Positions 8,634-17,548 of a DNA stretch of 37,157 bases are shown in pieces. The stretch is from Crocosphaera sp. GTDB lineage: Bacteria; Cyanobacteriota; Cyanobacteriia; Cyanobacteriales; Microcystaceae. The stretch lies in NCBI RefSeq assembly GCF_030064895.1, contig NZ_JASJEB010000085.1, forward strand, positions 1-37,157, in the 5' to 3' direction. A program made the position numbers and the translations under genes. The notes below the pieces were generated by a model. That model was given only the letters and a program-made list of their open reading frames with translations. It searched no databases and was not told where the DNA came from. The stretch's first letter is position 1. Each line of letters begins with the position of its first letter.

Positions 8634-8758
8634 TGATCGTTAAATAAATCGACTTCATTCTCTGTATAGTATGAGATTAAATACTTCTATATAGGAGGAT
8701 ATTTAAGGAGAATTTAATATTTACTTACCTTGACTGATAATGTACTTATTGAAAAATA

Positions 8759-8856
8759 TATAGTGTTTTTCGGACTCATGAAGTACACCTAATATCGCCC
8801 CTCCGAACTCCTAAAACTAGAAAACTGTGTACCTCACAAGTATGAGAATTGTTATA
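8759..8856. repeat. MITE-like element, copy 1 of the TATA...GGTACAC family
   Basis: The ends are imperfect inverted repeats of about 29 bp. The left end reads TATAGTGTTTTTCGGACTCA followed by GAAGTACAC. The right end read in reverse is TATAACAATTCTCATACTTG followed by TGAGGTACAC. The interior carries ACTCCTAAAACTAG, which is shared with the copy at 25775-25846. No coding capacity is present, so it would need a transposase in trans. It fills most of the 318-bp gap before sppA. Confidence 0.65.
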
Positions 8857-8951
8857 CCCTCTTTTAAAGAATTGTTATATAATAGATTATTAATAACCTT
8901 TTCTTGGATAAGCGAAAGTTACCAAGAAAAATTTTATTTATGATAGATTAA

Positions 8952-10742
8952 ATGATGAACTTTTTAAAACAAACCCTTGCCAGTATTATAGGAACTCTAG
9001 CAGGATTATTTTTATTTGTGTCCTTAGGTGTTAGCAGTTTAGTTATATTATTGATTACTGTAGCGAGTGTAGACACAGAACCCACAATTAAAGATAAATC
9101 AGTATTAGTATTTGATCTTTCTACAGAGATTCGAGATCGAGAACCCATCGTTAATATAAGGGAAATATTATCAGATAGGGAGCGTTCAGTATTAACCTTA
9201 AGTCAGGTTATCAAAAACATTGAAAAAGCCAGTAAAGATAATCGCATTAAAGCTATTTTTTTGGATGGAAGTAACGCCAGTGGTGGCAGTGGTTATGCCA
9301 GTTTTGCTGAGATACGAGAAGCCCTAATAAAATTCAAAGAAAGTGGTAAAAAAATTATTGCTTATGATGTTAACATAAGTGAGCAAGAATATTATTTAAC
9401 CTCATTAGCTGACACCTTAATAATTCATCCTTTGGGGTTAATGGAATTAAATGGAATAGGTACAGAACCTTTATTTTGGACAGGGGCATTTAATAAATAT
9501 GGAATTGGGGTTCAAGTAGTAAGAGTAGGAGATTATAAATCAGCAGTCGAACCTTATACAAGAACTCAACTCAGTCCAGAAAATCGGCAACAATTAGAAT
9601 TTTTACTTGGTAGTATTTGGAATAATTATATTCAAAAAGTTGGCGAAAGTCGTCAAATAAAATCTGACGATTTACAAAAAATTGCCGATAATCAGGGTAT
9701 TTTATATCCCCAAGAAGCACAAGAACTAAAATTAATTGATAAAGTTGCACATAGAGATAACGCAATTTCAATTTTACAAGAAATTACAGAAAATAAAGAA
9801 GAGTTAAGACAAGTTTCATTTAATCGTTATACAAATATCCCAGTTACAGGGATAGAAAATAATAGTTCTAATAATAAAATTGCTGTTGTTTATTTAGAAG
9901 GTTCTATTGTTGATGGAGTAGGAACCAGAGAACAAATAGGAGGAAGTCGCTTTGCTAAAATATTACGTAAAATTAGAGAAGATGAGCAAATCAAAGCAGT
10001 AGTGATTCGCATCAATAGTCCTGGAGGAAGTGCGACGGGATCGGATATTATTTTACGGGAAATTCAATTAATTCAAGAGACAAAACCTGTGATTATTTCT
10101 ATGGGTAATGTAGCAGCATCTGGAGGGTATTGGATCGCTACAGGAGGAGAACACATTTTTGCTCAACCCAACACCATTACTGGTTCAATTGGAGTATTTG
10201 GACTTTTATTTAATATCCAAGAAATTTCCAACAATAATGGCATTACTTGGGATGTTGTAAAAACAGCAAATTTTGCCGATTTAGGAACAGCAACACGACC
10301 AAAAACTGAGCAAGAATTAGCCATTTACCAAAAATCAGTTAACCGTGTTTATGACTTCTTTTTAGAAAAAGTTGCCACATCTCGTAATCTAAGTAAAGAG
10401 AAAGTTGCTAGTATTGCACAAGGTAGAGTCTGGTCGGGAAAAACAGCAAAAAGTATAGGATTAGTCGATAGTTTTGGAGGTTTGAATGCTGCGATACAAT
10501 ACGCAGCCGAAAAAGCAGAATTAGGGAAAGATTGGGAAATTAAATCTCATCCTAGTTCCCAAGGATTTCCTAATTTATTTATTAATAATACTTTAGACGA
10601 AGGGATAACCATAGTCAATAATTCTGTCGATCCTTTAACCCAAGAATTTTTGAAATTTCAAGAAGAATTAAAAGTTATTCAAAACTTTAACGACCCTCGA
10701 GGGGTTTATTCTATTCTTCCTTTTAATTGGCAATTACGGTAA
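8952..10742 (+). CDS. sppA: Signal peptide peptidase SppA (protease IV, 67-kDa type)
   Basis: This 596-residue protein has an N-terminal membrane anchor (about 8-38, ASIIGTLAGLFLFVSLGV) and the tandem protease IV domains of the long SppA type. The catalytic dyad is visible: Lys196 in GDYKSAVEP of the first domain and Ser390 in VAASGGYWIA of the second. The preceding INSPGGSATGSD forms the oxyanion-side loop, and TGSIGVFG follows. SppA is a serine-lysine protease that degrades cleaved signal peptides and membrane fragments in the cytoplasmic or thylakoid membrane. In cyanobacteria a paralog is tied to high-light phycobilisome and photosystem acclimation; which paralog this is cannot be told here. 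Tandem ATGs at 8952 and 8955 are both possible starts. Confidence 0.95.
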   Translation: MMNFLKQTLASIIGTLAGLFLFVSLGVSSLVILLITVASVDTEPTIKDKSVLVFDLSTEIRDREPIVNIREILSDRERSVLTLSQVIKNIEKASKDNRIKAIFLDGSNASGGSGYASFAEIREALIKFKESGKKIIAYDVNISEQEYYLTSLADTLIIHPLGLMELNGIGTEPLFWTGAFNKYGIGVQVVRVGDYKSAVEPYTRTQLSPENRQQLEFLLGSIWNNYIQKVGESRQIKSDDLQKIADNQGILYPQEAQELKLIDKVAHRDNAISILQEITENKEELRQVSFNRYTNIPVTGIENNSSNNKIAVVYLEGSIVDGVGTREQIGGSRFAKILRKIREDEQIKAVVIRINSPGGSATGSDIILREIQLIQETKPVIISMGNVAASGGYWIATGGEHIFAQPNTITGSIGVFGLLFNIQEISNNNGITWDVVKTANFADLGTATRPKTEQELAIYQKSVNRVYDFFLEKVATSRNLSKEKVASIAQGRVWSGKTAKSIGLVDSFGGLNAAIQYAAEKAELGKDWEIKSHPSSQGFPNLFINNTLDEGITIVNNSVDPLTQEFLKFQEELKVIQNFNDPRGVYSILPFNWQLR

Positions 10743-10823
10743 GAGAATACAGACATAAAATCCCCCCAAAACCTTTTATAAAAGGGGGCAGACAAAAGGC
10801 AGAATACAGGAGGCAAAGATAGG

Positions 10824-11966
10824 GTGTATCTGAAAAATATTCATTTATATGCTTTTCGTAATTATCATGAACAAACTCTTAATTTGCAGTCACAAAAGAC
10901 AATTTTGTTAGGAAATAATGCTCAAGGAAAATCCAATTTACTCGAAGCAGTAGAACTCTTAGCAACCTTAAAAAGTCATCGAACAAACCGTGATCGCGAT
11001 CTTATTTTAGAAGGAGAAAAAACAGGACAAATTTTAGGAATAGTGGAACGAAACTACGGGGAGTCCCAACTAGGAATAACTTTTCGTTCCCGAGGAAGAC
11101 GTAGTTTAATGTTAAATCATGAAAACTTACGCCGTCATCTAGAATTTTTAGGCCATATTAACGCAGTAGAATTCTCTTGTTTAGACCTAGAATTAGTAAG
11201 AGGTTCACCGGAAACCCGTCGCAGTTGGTTAGATACCCTTTTAATCCAACTTGAACCCGTTTATGCTAGTATTATTCATCAATATAATAAAGTTTTACGA
11301 CAACGAAATGCCTTATTAAAAGTAATTCGTAAGACAGTAGAAGAACAATCCATAACTAATAATTTATCAGCAGAAATGTCCCAATTAAAATTATGGGACC
11401 AACAGTTAGCAGAAGCAGGAACCAGAGTCACTCGAAGACGAAGTCGAGTTATTAAAAGAATAACCCCTTTAGCACAAAATTGGCATAAAGAAATTAGTAA
11501 CGGCACAGAAAATTTAGAGATTAATTATTTACCTAATATTTCAATTGATAGCGAAGAACCCCAACAAGTACAACAAGCTTTTTTAGATAAAATAGAACAG
11601 CGTCGTATAGCTGAACAACAACTTGCTACCAGCGTTGTTGGACCCCATCGAGACGATGTAGAATTTAACATCAATCATACTCCGGCTAAGTCTTACGGGT
11701 CCCAGGGACAACAAAGAACCCTTGTTTTAGCCATCAAATTAGCCGAATTACAATTAATTGAAGATGTCATAGGAGAACCCCCTTTATTACTATTAGACGA
11801 CGTTTTAGCCGAACTCGACCCCAACCGACAAAACCAACTATTAGAGGTGATTCAAGGACGGTTTCAAACCATAATCACCACCACCTATTTACACTCTTTT
11901 GATACACAATGGTTAAAATCATCTCAAATCATGAAAGTTGAAGGGGGAAAACTTTTTCAAATGTAA
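10824..11966 (+). CDS. recF: DNA replication/repair protein RecF
   Basis: This 380-residue SMC-like ATPase has the RecF order of motifs: Walker A GNNAQGKS (30-37), the ABC signature SYGSQGQQRTL, and Walker B LLLLDDVLAELD near 318-329. It opens MYLKNIHLYAFRNY, typical of the family. RecF binds ssDNA-dsDNA junctions and helps load RecA through RecOR at gaps. The start is GTG at 10824 with AGGAGG at 10808-10813, 10 nt upstream, which supports this initiation codon. It follows sppA by 81 nt on the same strand and faces the HDAC-family gene convergently. The gene is intact and of normal length. Confidence 0.96.
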   Translation: MYLKNIHLYAFRNYHEQTLNLQSQKTILLGNNAQGKSNLLEAVELLATLKSHRTNRDRDLILEGEKTGQILGIVERNYGESQLGITFRSRGRRSLMLNHENLRRHLEFLGHINAVEFSCLDLELVRGSPETRRSWLDTLLIQLEPVYASIIHQYNKVLRQRNALLKVIRKTVEEQSITNNLSAEMSQLKLWDQQLAEAGTRVTRRRSRVIKRITPLAQNWHKEISNGTENLEINYLPNISIDSEEPQQVQQAFLDKIEQRRIAEQQLATSVVGPHRDDVEFNINHTPAKSYGSQGQQRTLVLAIKLAELQLIEDVIGEPPLLLLDDVLAELDPNRQNQLLEVIQGRFQTIITTTYLHSFDTQWLKSSQIMKVEGGKLFQM

Positions 11967-11968
11967 GC

Positions 11969-11997
11969 AAAAAACTACTTAGTTAAAAATGTAGTTT
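11969..11997 (-). terminator. Intrinsic terminator for the deacetylase gene
   Basis: AAACTAC (11972-11978) and GTAGTTT (11991-11997) form a 7-bp stem with a 12-nt loop. Read on the minus strand the stem is followed by a run of six T (complement of 11969-11974). It lies just after the stop of the minus-strand gene at 12002 and between convergent genes. The stem is GC-poor, so the strength is uncertain. Confidence 0.5.
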
Positions 11998-12001
11998 AAA
12001 A

Positions 12002-12919
12002 TTATAATTGATAAAATTGATGAACATTTTTCGCTGCACGATGTAATAGAGAATGTCGATAAACTAAAGATTTCAAGTCTTTTGCATAGCCTCCCCCAAT
12101 GACACTAGCAACAGGATATCCTTCTGCAATACAACTACTTAAAACTAGCATTTCTCGGCGATAAATTCCCGTATCTGTTAAACTTAATTTCCCAAAATGA
12201 TCATTAGCATGAGTATCAACCCCCGCATCATATAAAACTAAATCTGGTTTAATTTCTGATAGTAAATCCGAAACATATTGCGACAAAATTTGTAAATAAC
12301 CATCATCATCTAATCCTTTTGGTAAAGAAACATCTAAATCACTTTTTTGTTTTTCTCTGGGAAAATTCGACTCACAGTGCATAGAAAAAGTGAACACTGT
12401 CTCATCATTTTCAAATATTTTAGCAGTTCCATCTCCTTGATGAACATCGAGATCAATAATTAATACCCTTTGAACTAACTTTAATTGTTGTAAAACACGA
12501 GTAGCGATCGCTAAATCATTAAAAATACAAAACCCCGAACCATAGTTAGGAAAAGCATGATGAGTTCCCCCGGCCGTATTACAAGCTAAGCCGAATTTCA
12601 AGGCTAATTTTGCCGTTAAAATGGTTCCTCCAACGGCGAGACAAGTCCGTTTAACTAATGCTTCACTCCAAGGTAAACCAATGCGTCTTTGTGCTTTATA
12701 CGTTAAACTTCCTCCACAATAGGCAGTTATATAATCAGGACAATGAACTAATTCTAACAACGAATTCTCAGGAATTTTTGGAGTGTAAATATGATGAGAA
12801 TCAATAATATTTTCTCTCAGTAATAATTCATAAAGTAAGGAGAATTTTGCCATTGGAAATCGATGTCCATCAGGGAGGGGAACAACATACTGATGATGAT
12901 AAACAATAGGTAAATTCAT
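12002..12919 (-). CDS. Histone deacetylase-family (AcuC/HDAC11-like) deacetylase
   Basis: This 305-residue protein belongs to the arginase/deacetylase superfamily. Visible active-site elements are GGTHHAF (tandem His), the zinc ligands of IDLDVHQGDGTA (Asp and His), and LYDAGVDTHANDHFG with the third Asp ligand. GGGYAKD near the C terminus supplies the glycine-rich turn. The length and motif spacing match the short class related to HDAC11 in bacteria. Likely substrates are acetyl-lysine in proteins or acylated small molecules; long-chain deacylation is known for HDAC11 itself, but I cannot assign it here. The gene is convergent with recF and has its own terminator. The start ATG at 12919 precedes the family opening LPIVYHHQY. 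Confidence 0.9.
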   Translation of the reverse strand: MNLPIVYHHQYVVPLPDGHRFPMAKFSLLYELLLRENIIDSHHIYTPKIPENSLLELVHCPDYITAYCGGSLTYKAQRRIGLPWSEALVKRTCLAVGGTILTAKLALKFGLACNTAGGTHHAFPNYGSGFCIFNDLAIATRVLQQLKLVQRVLIIDLDVHQGDGTAKIFENDETVFTFSMHCESNFPREKQKSDLDVSLPKGLDDDGYLQILSQYVSDLLSEIKPDLVLYDAGVDTHANDHFGKLSLTDTGIYRREMLVLSSCIAEGYPVASVIGGGYAKDLKSLVYRHSLLHRAAKNVHQFYQL

Positions 12920-12954
12920 CGTTAATATTATTTTAAAGGAACCAAATCAGAATA

Positions 12955-13076
12955 TATAGCACTTCTCATACTTGTGAGCTACAGAGGTTATCGCTTTGAG
13001 GCAGGAGGCAGGAGGCAGGGGGCAGGAGGCAGGAGGCAGGAGTTAGGTGTACCTCATTAGTCCGAGAAACGCTATA
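12955..13076. repeat. MITE-like element with internal GAGGCAG heptamer tandem array
   Basis: The ends are near-matching inverted repeats. The left end is TATAGCACTTCTCATACTTG then TGAGCTACA. The right end in reverse is TATAGCGTTTCTCGGACTAA then TGAGGTACA. They are the same family as the arms at 8759-8856 and 25846. The interior at 12998-13042 is six tandem heptamers: GAGGCAG three times, GGGGCAG once, GAGGCAG twice, then GAG. Heptamer tandem repeats are common in cyanobacterial intergenic DNA; here they lie inside a terminal-inverted-repeat element. Confidence 0.75.
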
Positions 13077-13313
13077 GCATTTTTCTCTTTGTGTGACGGG
13101 CAAAAGTTATACCTTGGAATCCATCCTATTTATTCTAGAAGATTAGTCTTAGATTAATAGCAATTTTATTGACTAATTTAGTAATTTTCGTGATGCTAAC
13201 AATTTTGATTTCACTTAACCTATAAAGTATACCTTCCACTTAAGTTTCAAAGTCGAACGCGGAACAAGCTTCGGCTGAATGTTTATCCAGATGGAAGCAC
13301 TGTTATCTTTACA

Positions 13314-13431
13314 GCAGTTTTCATTTGCATAGATTAAACATTAAAATGTTAACAGTCCCCACACTCCCTACCCCTCCCACACCTCCCAGACTCACTCAAC
13401 CGAAATATTAATACACTCAACTGAAAACTGC
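13314..13431. repeat. MITE-like element with AGCAGTTTTCA ends
   Basis: GCAGTTTTCATTTG (13314-13327) and CAACTGAAAACTGC (13418-13431) are inverted repeats matching at 13 of 14 positions. The right end continues as ATAGCAG when read in reverse, echoing the TATAGCA ends of the other elements in this window. The interior has a C-rich stretch of loosely repeated CTCCCAC-like units (about 13357-13389). No coding capacity is present. Confidence 0.6.
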
Positions 13432-13463
13432 TATCACGGCCGTTGACCTCTACAAGTATGTGT

Positions 13464-13493
13464 AGTAGGGGTTAAGGGCCGTTAACCCCTACT
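13464..13493. repeat. Perfect 12-bp hairpin repeat
   Basis: AGTAGGGGTTAA (13464-13475) and TTAACCCCTACT (13482-13493) form a perfect stem around the loop GGGCCG. A related half, GGCCGTTGACC, lies just upstream near 13439-13448. The hairpin resembles dispersed palindromic repeats of cyanobacterial genomes and has no T-run. Confidence 0.6.
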
Positions 13494-13767
13494 TGTTCAA
13501 ATTGGGATAACTCAGTGATTTTTCTGGGAACATCTGAGGGGAGAGTAACGACTAGATGAGAAAGCTGTGCAAACCCCGAATAAGAAAGGTTAACTTTTTC
13601 ATAAAGTAAGATCAGTCTTATCATCAAAACCGAGGAAAAAACAGCAAAGCAATGGGATGTATTTTTTCTTTAAATCTTATTAGAATAGGAAAAGAAAAAA
13701 CCTATCTTTTACAAACCCCAAACCACCTTTTCTTAATAACGCTTTGTAAAATCAGTGAGATGTCAAG

Positions 13768-14355
13768 ATGATTTTAGATAAACTGAAACGCTGGGCCATT
13801 ACCGAACCAGTTGAAGACGATTCTGAATACGATGATCCCAACTATGTTGAAATAGACGGCAACTCGGACTTTGAAATCGAAGACCCACAACCAACACCTC
13901 CTATACCCCAAGAAACCGAACCCCTTCCTTGGAGTAAGCCAATGGCATCCAATCTGAATGCAGAATTAAACATGAGAAACAATAAAGGTAATGTGGTCCC
14001 TATGCCTGGAATTAATAATATTGCTGAAGTGGTAGTCGTCGAACCCCATTCCTTTGATGAAATGCCCCAAGTTATCCAAACCCTTCGGGAACGGAAGTCT
14101 GTGGTTCTTAACCTCAATGTGATGGAACCAGAAGAAGCTCAAAGAGCAGTTGATTTTGTTGCAGGTGGAACCTACGCCATTGATGGCCATCAAGAACGAA
14201 TTGGGGAAAGTATCTTCCTTTTTACACCTAACTGTGTCAAAGTGAGCAACCTCTCTGGTACAGTTCATGATGTCCCTGAGATTCCCGTTAACCCTTCTCG
14301 TACTCCCTCTCCTGTGGCTAACTGGGGAGCAGATGTTAACCGTTTGGTTCAGTAG
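13768..14355 (+). CDS. sepF: Cell division protein SepF
   Basis: This 195-residue protein has the full SepF layout. The N-terminal amphipathic membrane-binding helix is [11 protein letters not shown]. An acidic, proline-rich linker (about 15-75) follows. The SepF core (about 85-170) includes [28 protein letters not shown] and [14 protein letters not shown]. SepF (Cdv2/YlmF) polymerises and links FtsZ filaments to the membrane at the division septum; in cyanobacteria, which lack FtsA, it is a main FtsZ anchor. The start ATG at 13768 gives the complete amphipathic helix. proC follows 80 nt downstream, and a sepF-proC neighbourhood is widely conserved. A second, truncated SepF-like gene sits at 4970-5314. 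Confidence 0.95.
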   Translation: MILDKLKRWAITEPVEDDSEYDDPNYVEIDGNSDFEIEDPQPTPPIPQETEPLPWSKPMASNLNAELNMRNNKGNVVPMPGINNIAEVVVVEPHSFDEMPQVIQTLRERKSVVLNLNVMEPEEAQRAVDFVAGGTYAIDGHQERIGESIFLFTPNCVKVSNLSGTVHDVPEIPVNPSRTPSPVANWGADVNRLVQ

Positions 14356-14435
14356 TGGGTAACTCAAGCTTCTCCTCAGCAGTTTAAGGGAAGCTTAATC
14401 CTTATTTTTTTAGTGAATTTTACCATTGAAAACTT

Positions 14436-15245
14436 ATGTCTATCAGACTAGGTATCATTGGAGGCGGAGTGATGGCAGAAGCGATACTCACCCGTCTTTT
14501 AGCATCGCAACTTTATCCAGCTAATACTCTATTGGTGAGTGAACCCCAAACTTCAAGAAGAGAGTTTTTAGCCCAAACCTACGGGGTTGGGGTAACAGAC
14601 AGCAATCAAGAGACTTTACAAGCAACTGAGGCTCTGTTATTAGCTATCAAACCTCAAATCTTAGACAAGGTTGTTTCCCAGTTAACCTTAGATGGGGTAG
14701 AAAATTACCCTTTAGTTCTGTCAATTTTAGCGGGAACCCCCTTAAACCGTCTGGAAAAAGCGTTTCCTAACTTTCCTGTTATTCGGGTTATGCCCAACAC
14801 TCCGGCTACGGTAGGGGCCGGCATGACAGCGATCGCACCAGGGACTCGGGTTGAACCTTCTCATCTCACCCTAGCTACCTCTATATTTGGGGCTGTGGGT
14901 GAAGTGGTGGAAGTGTCAGAATCATTAATGGACGGCGTTACAGGGTTATCGGGATCGGGACCTGCTTTTGTGGCCTTGATGATCGAAGCTTTGTCCGATG
15001 GCGGAGTTGCCTCTGGTTTACCGAGAGCGATCGCAACTAAACTCGCTATACAAACGGTGTTGGGAACAGCTACCTTGATCAAAGAAACAGGTTTACATCC
15101 TGGGGAGTTGAAGGATAAAGTTACCAGTCCGGGAGGAACTACTATCGCCGGGGTAAGCAAGTTGGAAGAAAAAGGCTTTCGTTCTGCTGTTATCGAAGCG
15201 GTTAAAACAGCTTATCAGCGATCGCAAGAGTTAGGCAAAAAATAG
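14436..15245 (+). CDS. proC: Pyrroline-5-carboxylate reductase
   Basis: This 269-residue enzyme reduces 1-pyrroline-5-carboxylate to proline with NAD(P)H, the last step of proline synthesis. The N-terminal Rossmann motif is LGIIGGGVMAEAI. The NTPATVGAGMTAI stretch and the C-terminal signature (GLSGSGPAFVALMIEAL, then GVASGLPR, then SPGGTTIAG) match ProC. Length and motif spacing are normal. It lies between sepF and sfsA on the same strand, and sfsA starts only 7 nt after its stop, so co-transcription is likely. Confidence 0.97.
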   Translation: MSIRLGIIGGGVMAEAILTRLLASQLYPANTLLVSEPQTSRREFLAQTYGVGVTDSNQETLQATEALLLAIKPQILDKVVSQLTLDGVENYPLVLSILAGTPLNRLEKAFPNFPVIRVMPNTPATVGAGMTAIAPGTRVEPSHLTLATSIFGAVGEVVEVSESLMDGVTGLSGSGPAFVALMIEALSDGGVASGLPRAIATKLAIQTVLGTATLIKETGLHPGELKDKVTSPGGTTIAGVSKLEEKGFRSAVIEAVKTAYQRSQELGKK

Positions 15246-15252
15246 CGTGACA

Positions 15253-15975
15253 ATGGATACTGATTTTATTTACACCTATTCTCCTCTCATTCCTGGTATT
15301 CTCAAGAAACGTTACAAGCGTTTTTTAGCGGATATTGAGTTAGAATCTGGGGAAATAATCACGGCCCATTGTGCCAACACTGGTCCCATGATTGGAGTGT
15401 GTGATACCCATAGTCGGGTTTATATTTCTAAAAGTAATAATCCCAAACGAAAATTGGCTTATAGTTGGGAATTAATTGAGGTAGAAAATACATGGGTTGG
15501 TATTAATACTTTTTTGCCCAATCGGGTTATTAAACAAGTTTTAGAACAAGAAAAATTTCCCCCTTTACAAGGACAATATAATCAAGTTCGTCCCGAAGTT
15601 CCCTATGGAAAAAATAAAAAAAGTCGCATTGATTTTCTTTTAAGGAATGAATCTGAAAAGAACCCTATTTATTTGGAAGTAAAAAATACAACTTTGGCTA
15701 AAGATAATACGGCCCTGTTTCCTGATACTGTTACCACTCGTGGGCAAAAGCATTTACAGGAATTAATGGACTTATTGCCAGATGCTCAACCGATGATGTT
15801 ATATTTTATTAACCGGGGAGACTGCGATCGCTTTTCTCCTGCGGATGATTACGATGCAGACTATGGTAAATTATTTCGGGAAGCTGTTGAAAAAGGGGTG
15901 AAAATTCTACCCTGTCGCTTTGAGATTACACCCCAAGGAATTCGTTATTTAGGACTCGCAGAATTGGTTTTGTGA
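15253..15975 (+). CDS. sfsA: SfsA family protein
   Basis: This protein of about 240 residues matches SfsA (sugar fermentation stimulation protein). Landmarks are KKRYKRFLADIEL, the ANTGPMIGV motif near residue 38, SRIDFLL, IYLEVKNTTL and the terminal FRxAVEKGVKILPCRFE. The conserved acidic and lysine residues in RIDFLL and LEVKN fit the nuclease-like fold proposed for the family. Its function in cyanobacteria is unknown; the E. coli protein binds DNA and affects maltose metabolism. The ATG at 15253 is preferred to the in-frame GTG at 15247, which lies 2 codons upstream and only 1 nt after the proC stop. Confidence 0.9.
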   Translation: MDTDFIYTYSPLIPGILKKRYKRFLADIELESGEIITAHCANTGPMIGVCDTHSRVYISKSNNPKRKLAYSWELIEVENTWVGINTFLPNRVIKQVLEQEKFPPLQGQYNQVRPEVPYGKNKKSRIDFLLRNESEKNPIYLEVKNTTLAKDNTALFPDTVTTRGQKHLQELMDLLPDAQPMMLYFINRGDCDRFSPADDYDADYGKLFREAVEKGVKILPCRFEITPQGIRYLGLAELVL

Positions 15976-15991
15976 ACAACTCAAAATTTAA

Positions 15992-17284
15992 TTAATGAGT
16001 GGAACCATTGACATAATAATCTCTTGTTCCTTTAGCGTCTAATGCGTCTCCTAAACGGTTTAACGCATGAACATAAGCTGCTGTTCTCATAGAAACTCCG
16101 TTTTGTTGTGCGATGGACCAAACTTCTTGGGCCTCACTCATCATTTTATCTTTCATTCGTTGATTAACTTCTGTCTTCGTCCAATACAAACCACTCCGAT
16201 TTTGTACCCATTCAAAATAACTAACTGTTACCCCTCCTGCGTTGACTAAAATATCAGGAAAGACATAGATTCCTTTCTCATCTAAAATTGTATCAGCAGC
16301 AGAATTAATCGGACCATTGGCAACTTCAAATATAAACTTTGCTTTAATATTATTGGCATTTTCTGCTGTTATTTGATTTTCTAGAGCTGCCGGAATCAAA
16401 ACATCCACATCTAACTCCAATAACTCCTCATTGGTGATACTTTCATGTTCACCAATATCGCAAACTGTATCTTGACAATAAATAGCTGCAATCCCTTGAT
16501 GTTCTTTTTTGTAGTTACGAATACTAACAATATCTAATCCTTGTTCAGCATAAATTCCTCCTTTAGAATCACTAACTGCTACCACTTTGTAGCCAACTTT
16601 TCCTAATAATTCTGCCACCACCGCACCAGCTTTTCCAAACCCTTGTACGGCAACTGTTGTCTTTTCTGGTATCATTTCAAACTTAGGAAGTATGGTTTGG
16701 ATAACATAATAAGCACCGGTTCCGGTCGCTGTATCTCTTCCTTGACTACCTCCCATAGTTTGGGGTTTACCTGTAACTACACCAGGACTAATTTTGCGTT
16801 GGATAATACTATATTGATCCATCATCCAACCCATGATCATTTGATTAGTATAGACATCCGGAGCAAGGATATCAATATCAGGGCCAATAAAGTCAGCGAT
16901 CGCCTCAATATAACCCCTACTGAGACGTTCTAATTCTTGTTTTGAAAGTTCTTTAGGATTAAGGGTTATTCCTCCTTTAGCACCCCCAAATGGCAGGTTT
17001 AATAAAGCACATTTAAAGGTCATCCAGAAGGCCAAAGATTGCACCTCATCCATAGTTACATGAGGATGATATCGAACCCCACCTTTTCCCGGTCCTCTGG
17101 TATCATCATAACGCACTCGATAGCCTTGAAAAATTCGTAACGAACCGTCATCCATTCTGACAGGAATGGAGACACTTAAACTGGTTTTAGGATATTTTAA
17201 ACGTTGAATAGCATCATCAGAAATTCTGGTATATCTTAATGCTTTTTCCAGTCTTGTACTAGCATCAGCAAGTAGTCCATTCAT
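15992..17284 (-). CDS. gdhA: Glu/Leu/Phe/Val dehydrogenase, probable glutamate dehydrogenase
   Basis: This 430-residue enzyme interconverts glutamate with 2-oxoglutarate and ammonia. The substrate domain holds GPGKGGVRYHP and PFGGAKGGI with the catalytic lysine, and the Rossmann domain begins VAVQGFGKAGAVVAE. IPAALENQI and ANGPINSAAD follow in the usual positions. The length equals that of hexameric cyanobacterial GdhA. Coenzyme preference (NADP in Synechocystis) cannot be read with confidence. It is convergent with sfsA with only 16 nt between the stops, and no separate terminator is visible. Its upstream region (17285-17548) is shared with the end of trpF. Confidence 0.95.
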   Translation of the reverse strand: MNGLLADASTRLEKALRYTRISDDAIQRLKYPKTSLSVSIPVRMDDGSLRIFQGYRVRYDDTRGPGKGGVRYHPHVTMDEVQSLAFWMTFKCALLNLPFGGAKGGITLNPKELSKQELERLSRGYIEAIADFIGPDIDILAPDVYTNQMIMGWMMDQYSIIQRKISPGVVTGKPQTMGGSQGRDTATGTGAYYVIQTILPKFEMIPEKTTVAVQGFGKAGAVVAELLGKVGYKVVAVSDSKGGIYAEQGLDIVSIRNYKKEHQGIAAIYCQDTVCDIGEHESITNEELLELDVDVLIPAALENQITAENANNIKAKFIFEVANGPINSAADTILDEKGIYVFPDILVNAGGVTVSYFEWVQNRSGLYWTKTEVNQRMKDKMMSEAQEVWSIAQQNGVSMRTAAYVHALNRLGDALDAKGTRDYYVNGSTH

Positions 17285-17548
17285 AATTTCTTTATTCCTT
17301 ATCTTTTAGAAACATTTTCAAGGGTAATTTAGCAATTATTCGTTAATAAAAAGCAACAGACTCTAAACATTCCTTGATTGATTAATAAAGGAACAAAATT
17401 CGGAACTTAAGATGTGGAAACTGTTGCTCATTATCAATTGTTTTTGATCAATCTTTATCCAATCGATAAGTTATTTTGACCAAAAAATTTTGCTTCTTAA
17501 TTAAATTTTAAGATATTAAAGTGGCAATAGTTAACCCCAACTTAGCAA

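Larger units (their letters stand above)
12920..13767. other. 848-bp divergent intergenic region packed with small repeats
   Basis: No gene is supported. The region contains two MITE-like elements (12955-13076 and 13314-13431) and a 12-bp hairpin (13464-13493), each listed separately. The remaining 13500-13767 would hold the promoter and leader of sepF, but I cannot pick one promoter with confidence. Confidence 0.6.

Noticed and set aside
10762-10790. CCTTTTATAAAAGG palindrome and C/G runs between sppA and recF as a terminator
   Set aside because: The palindrome is AT-rich with no T-run after it on the plus strand, and recF follows in the same direction; it is more likely a chance or repeat sequence.
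12998-13042. Short tandem repeats as a CRISPR array
   Set aside because: Units are 7 bp with no spacers; this is a heptamer array inside an inverted-repeat element. No CRISPR-like repeat-spacer array was seen anywhere in the window.
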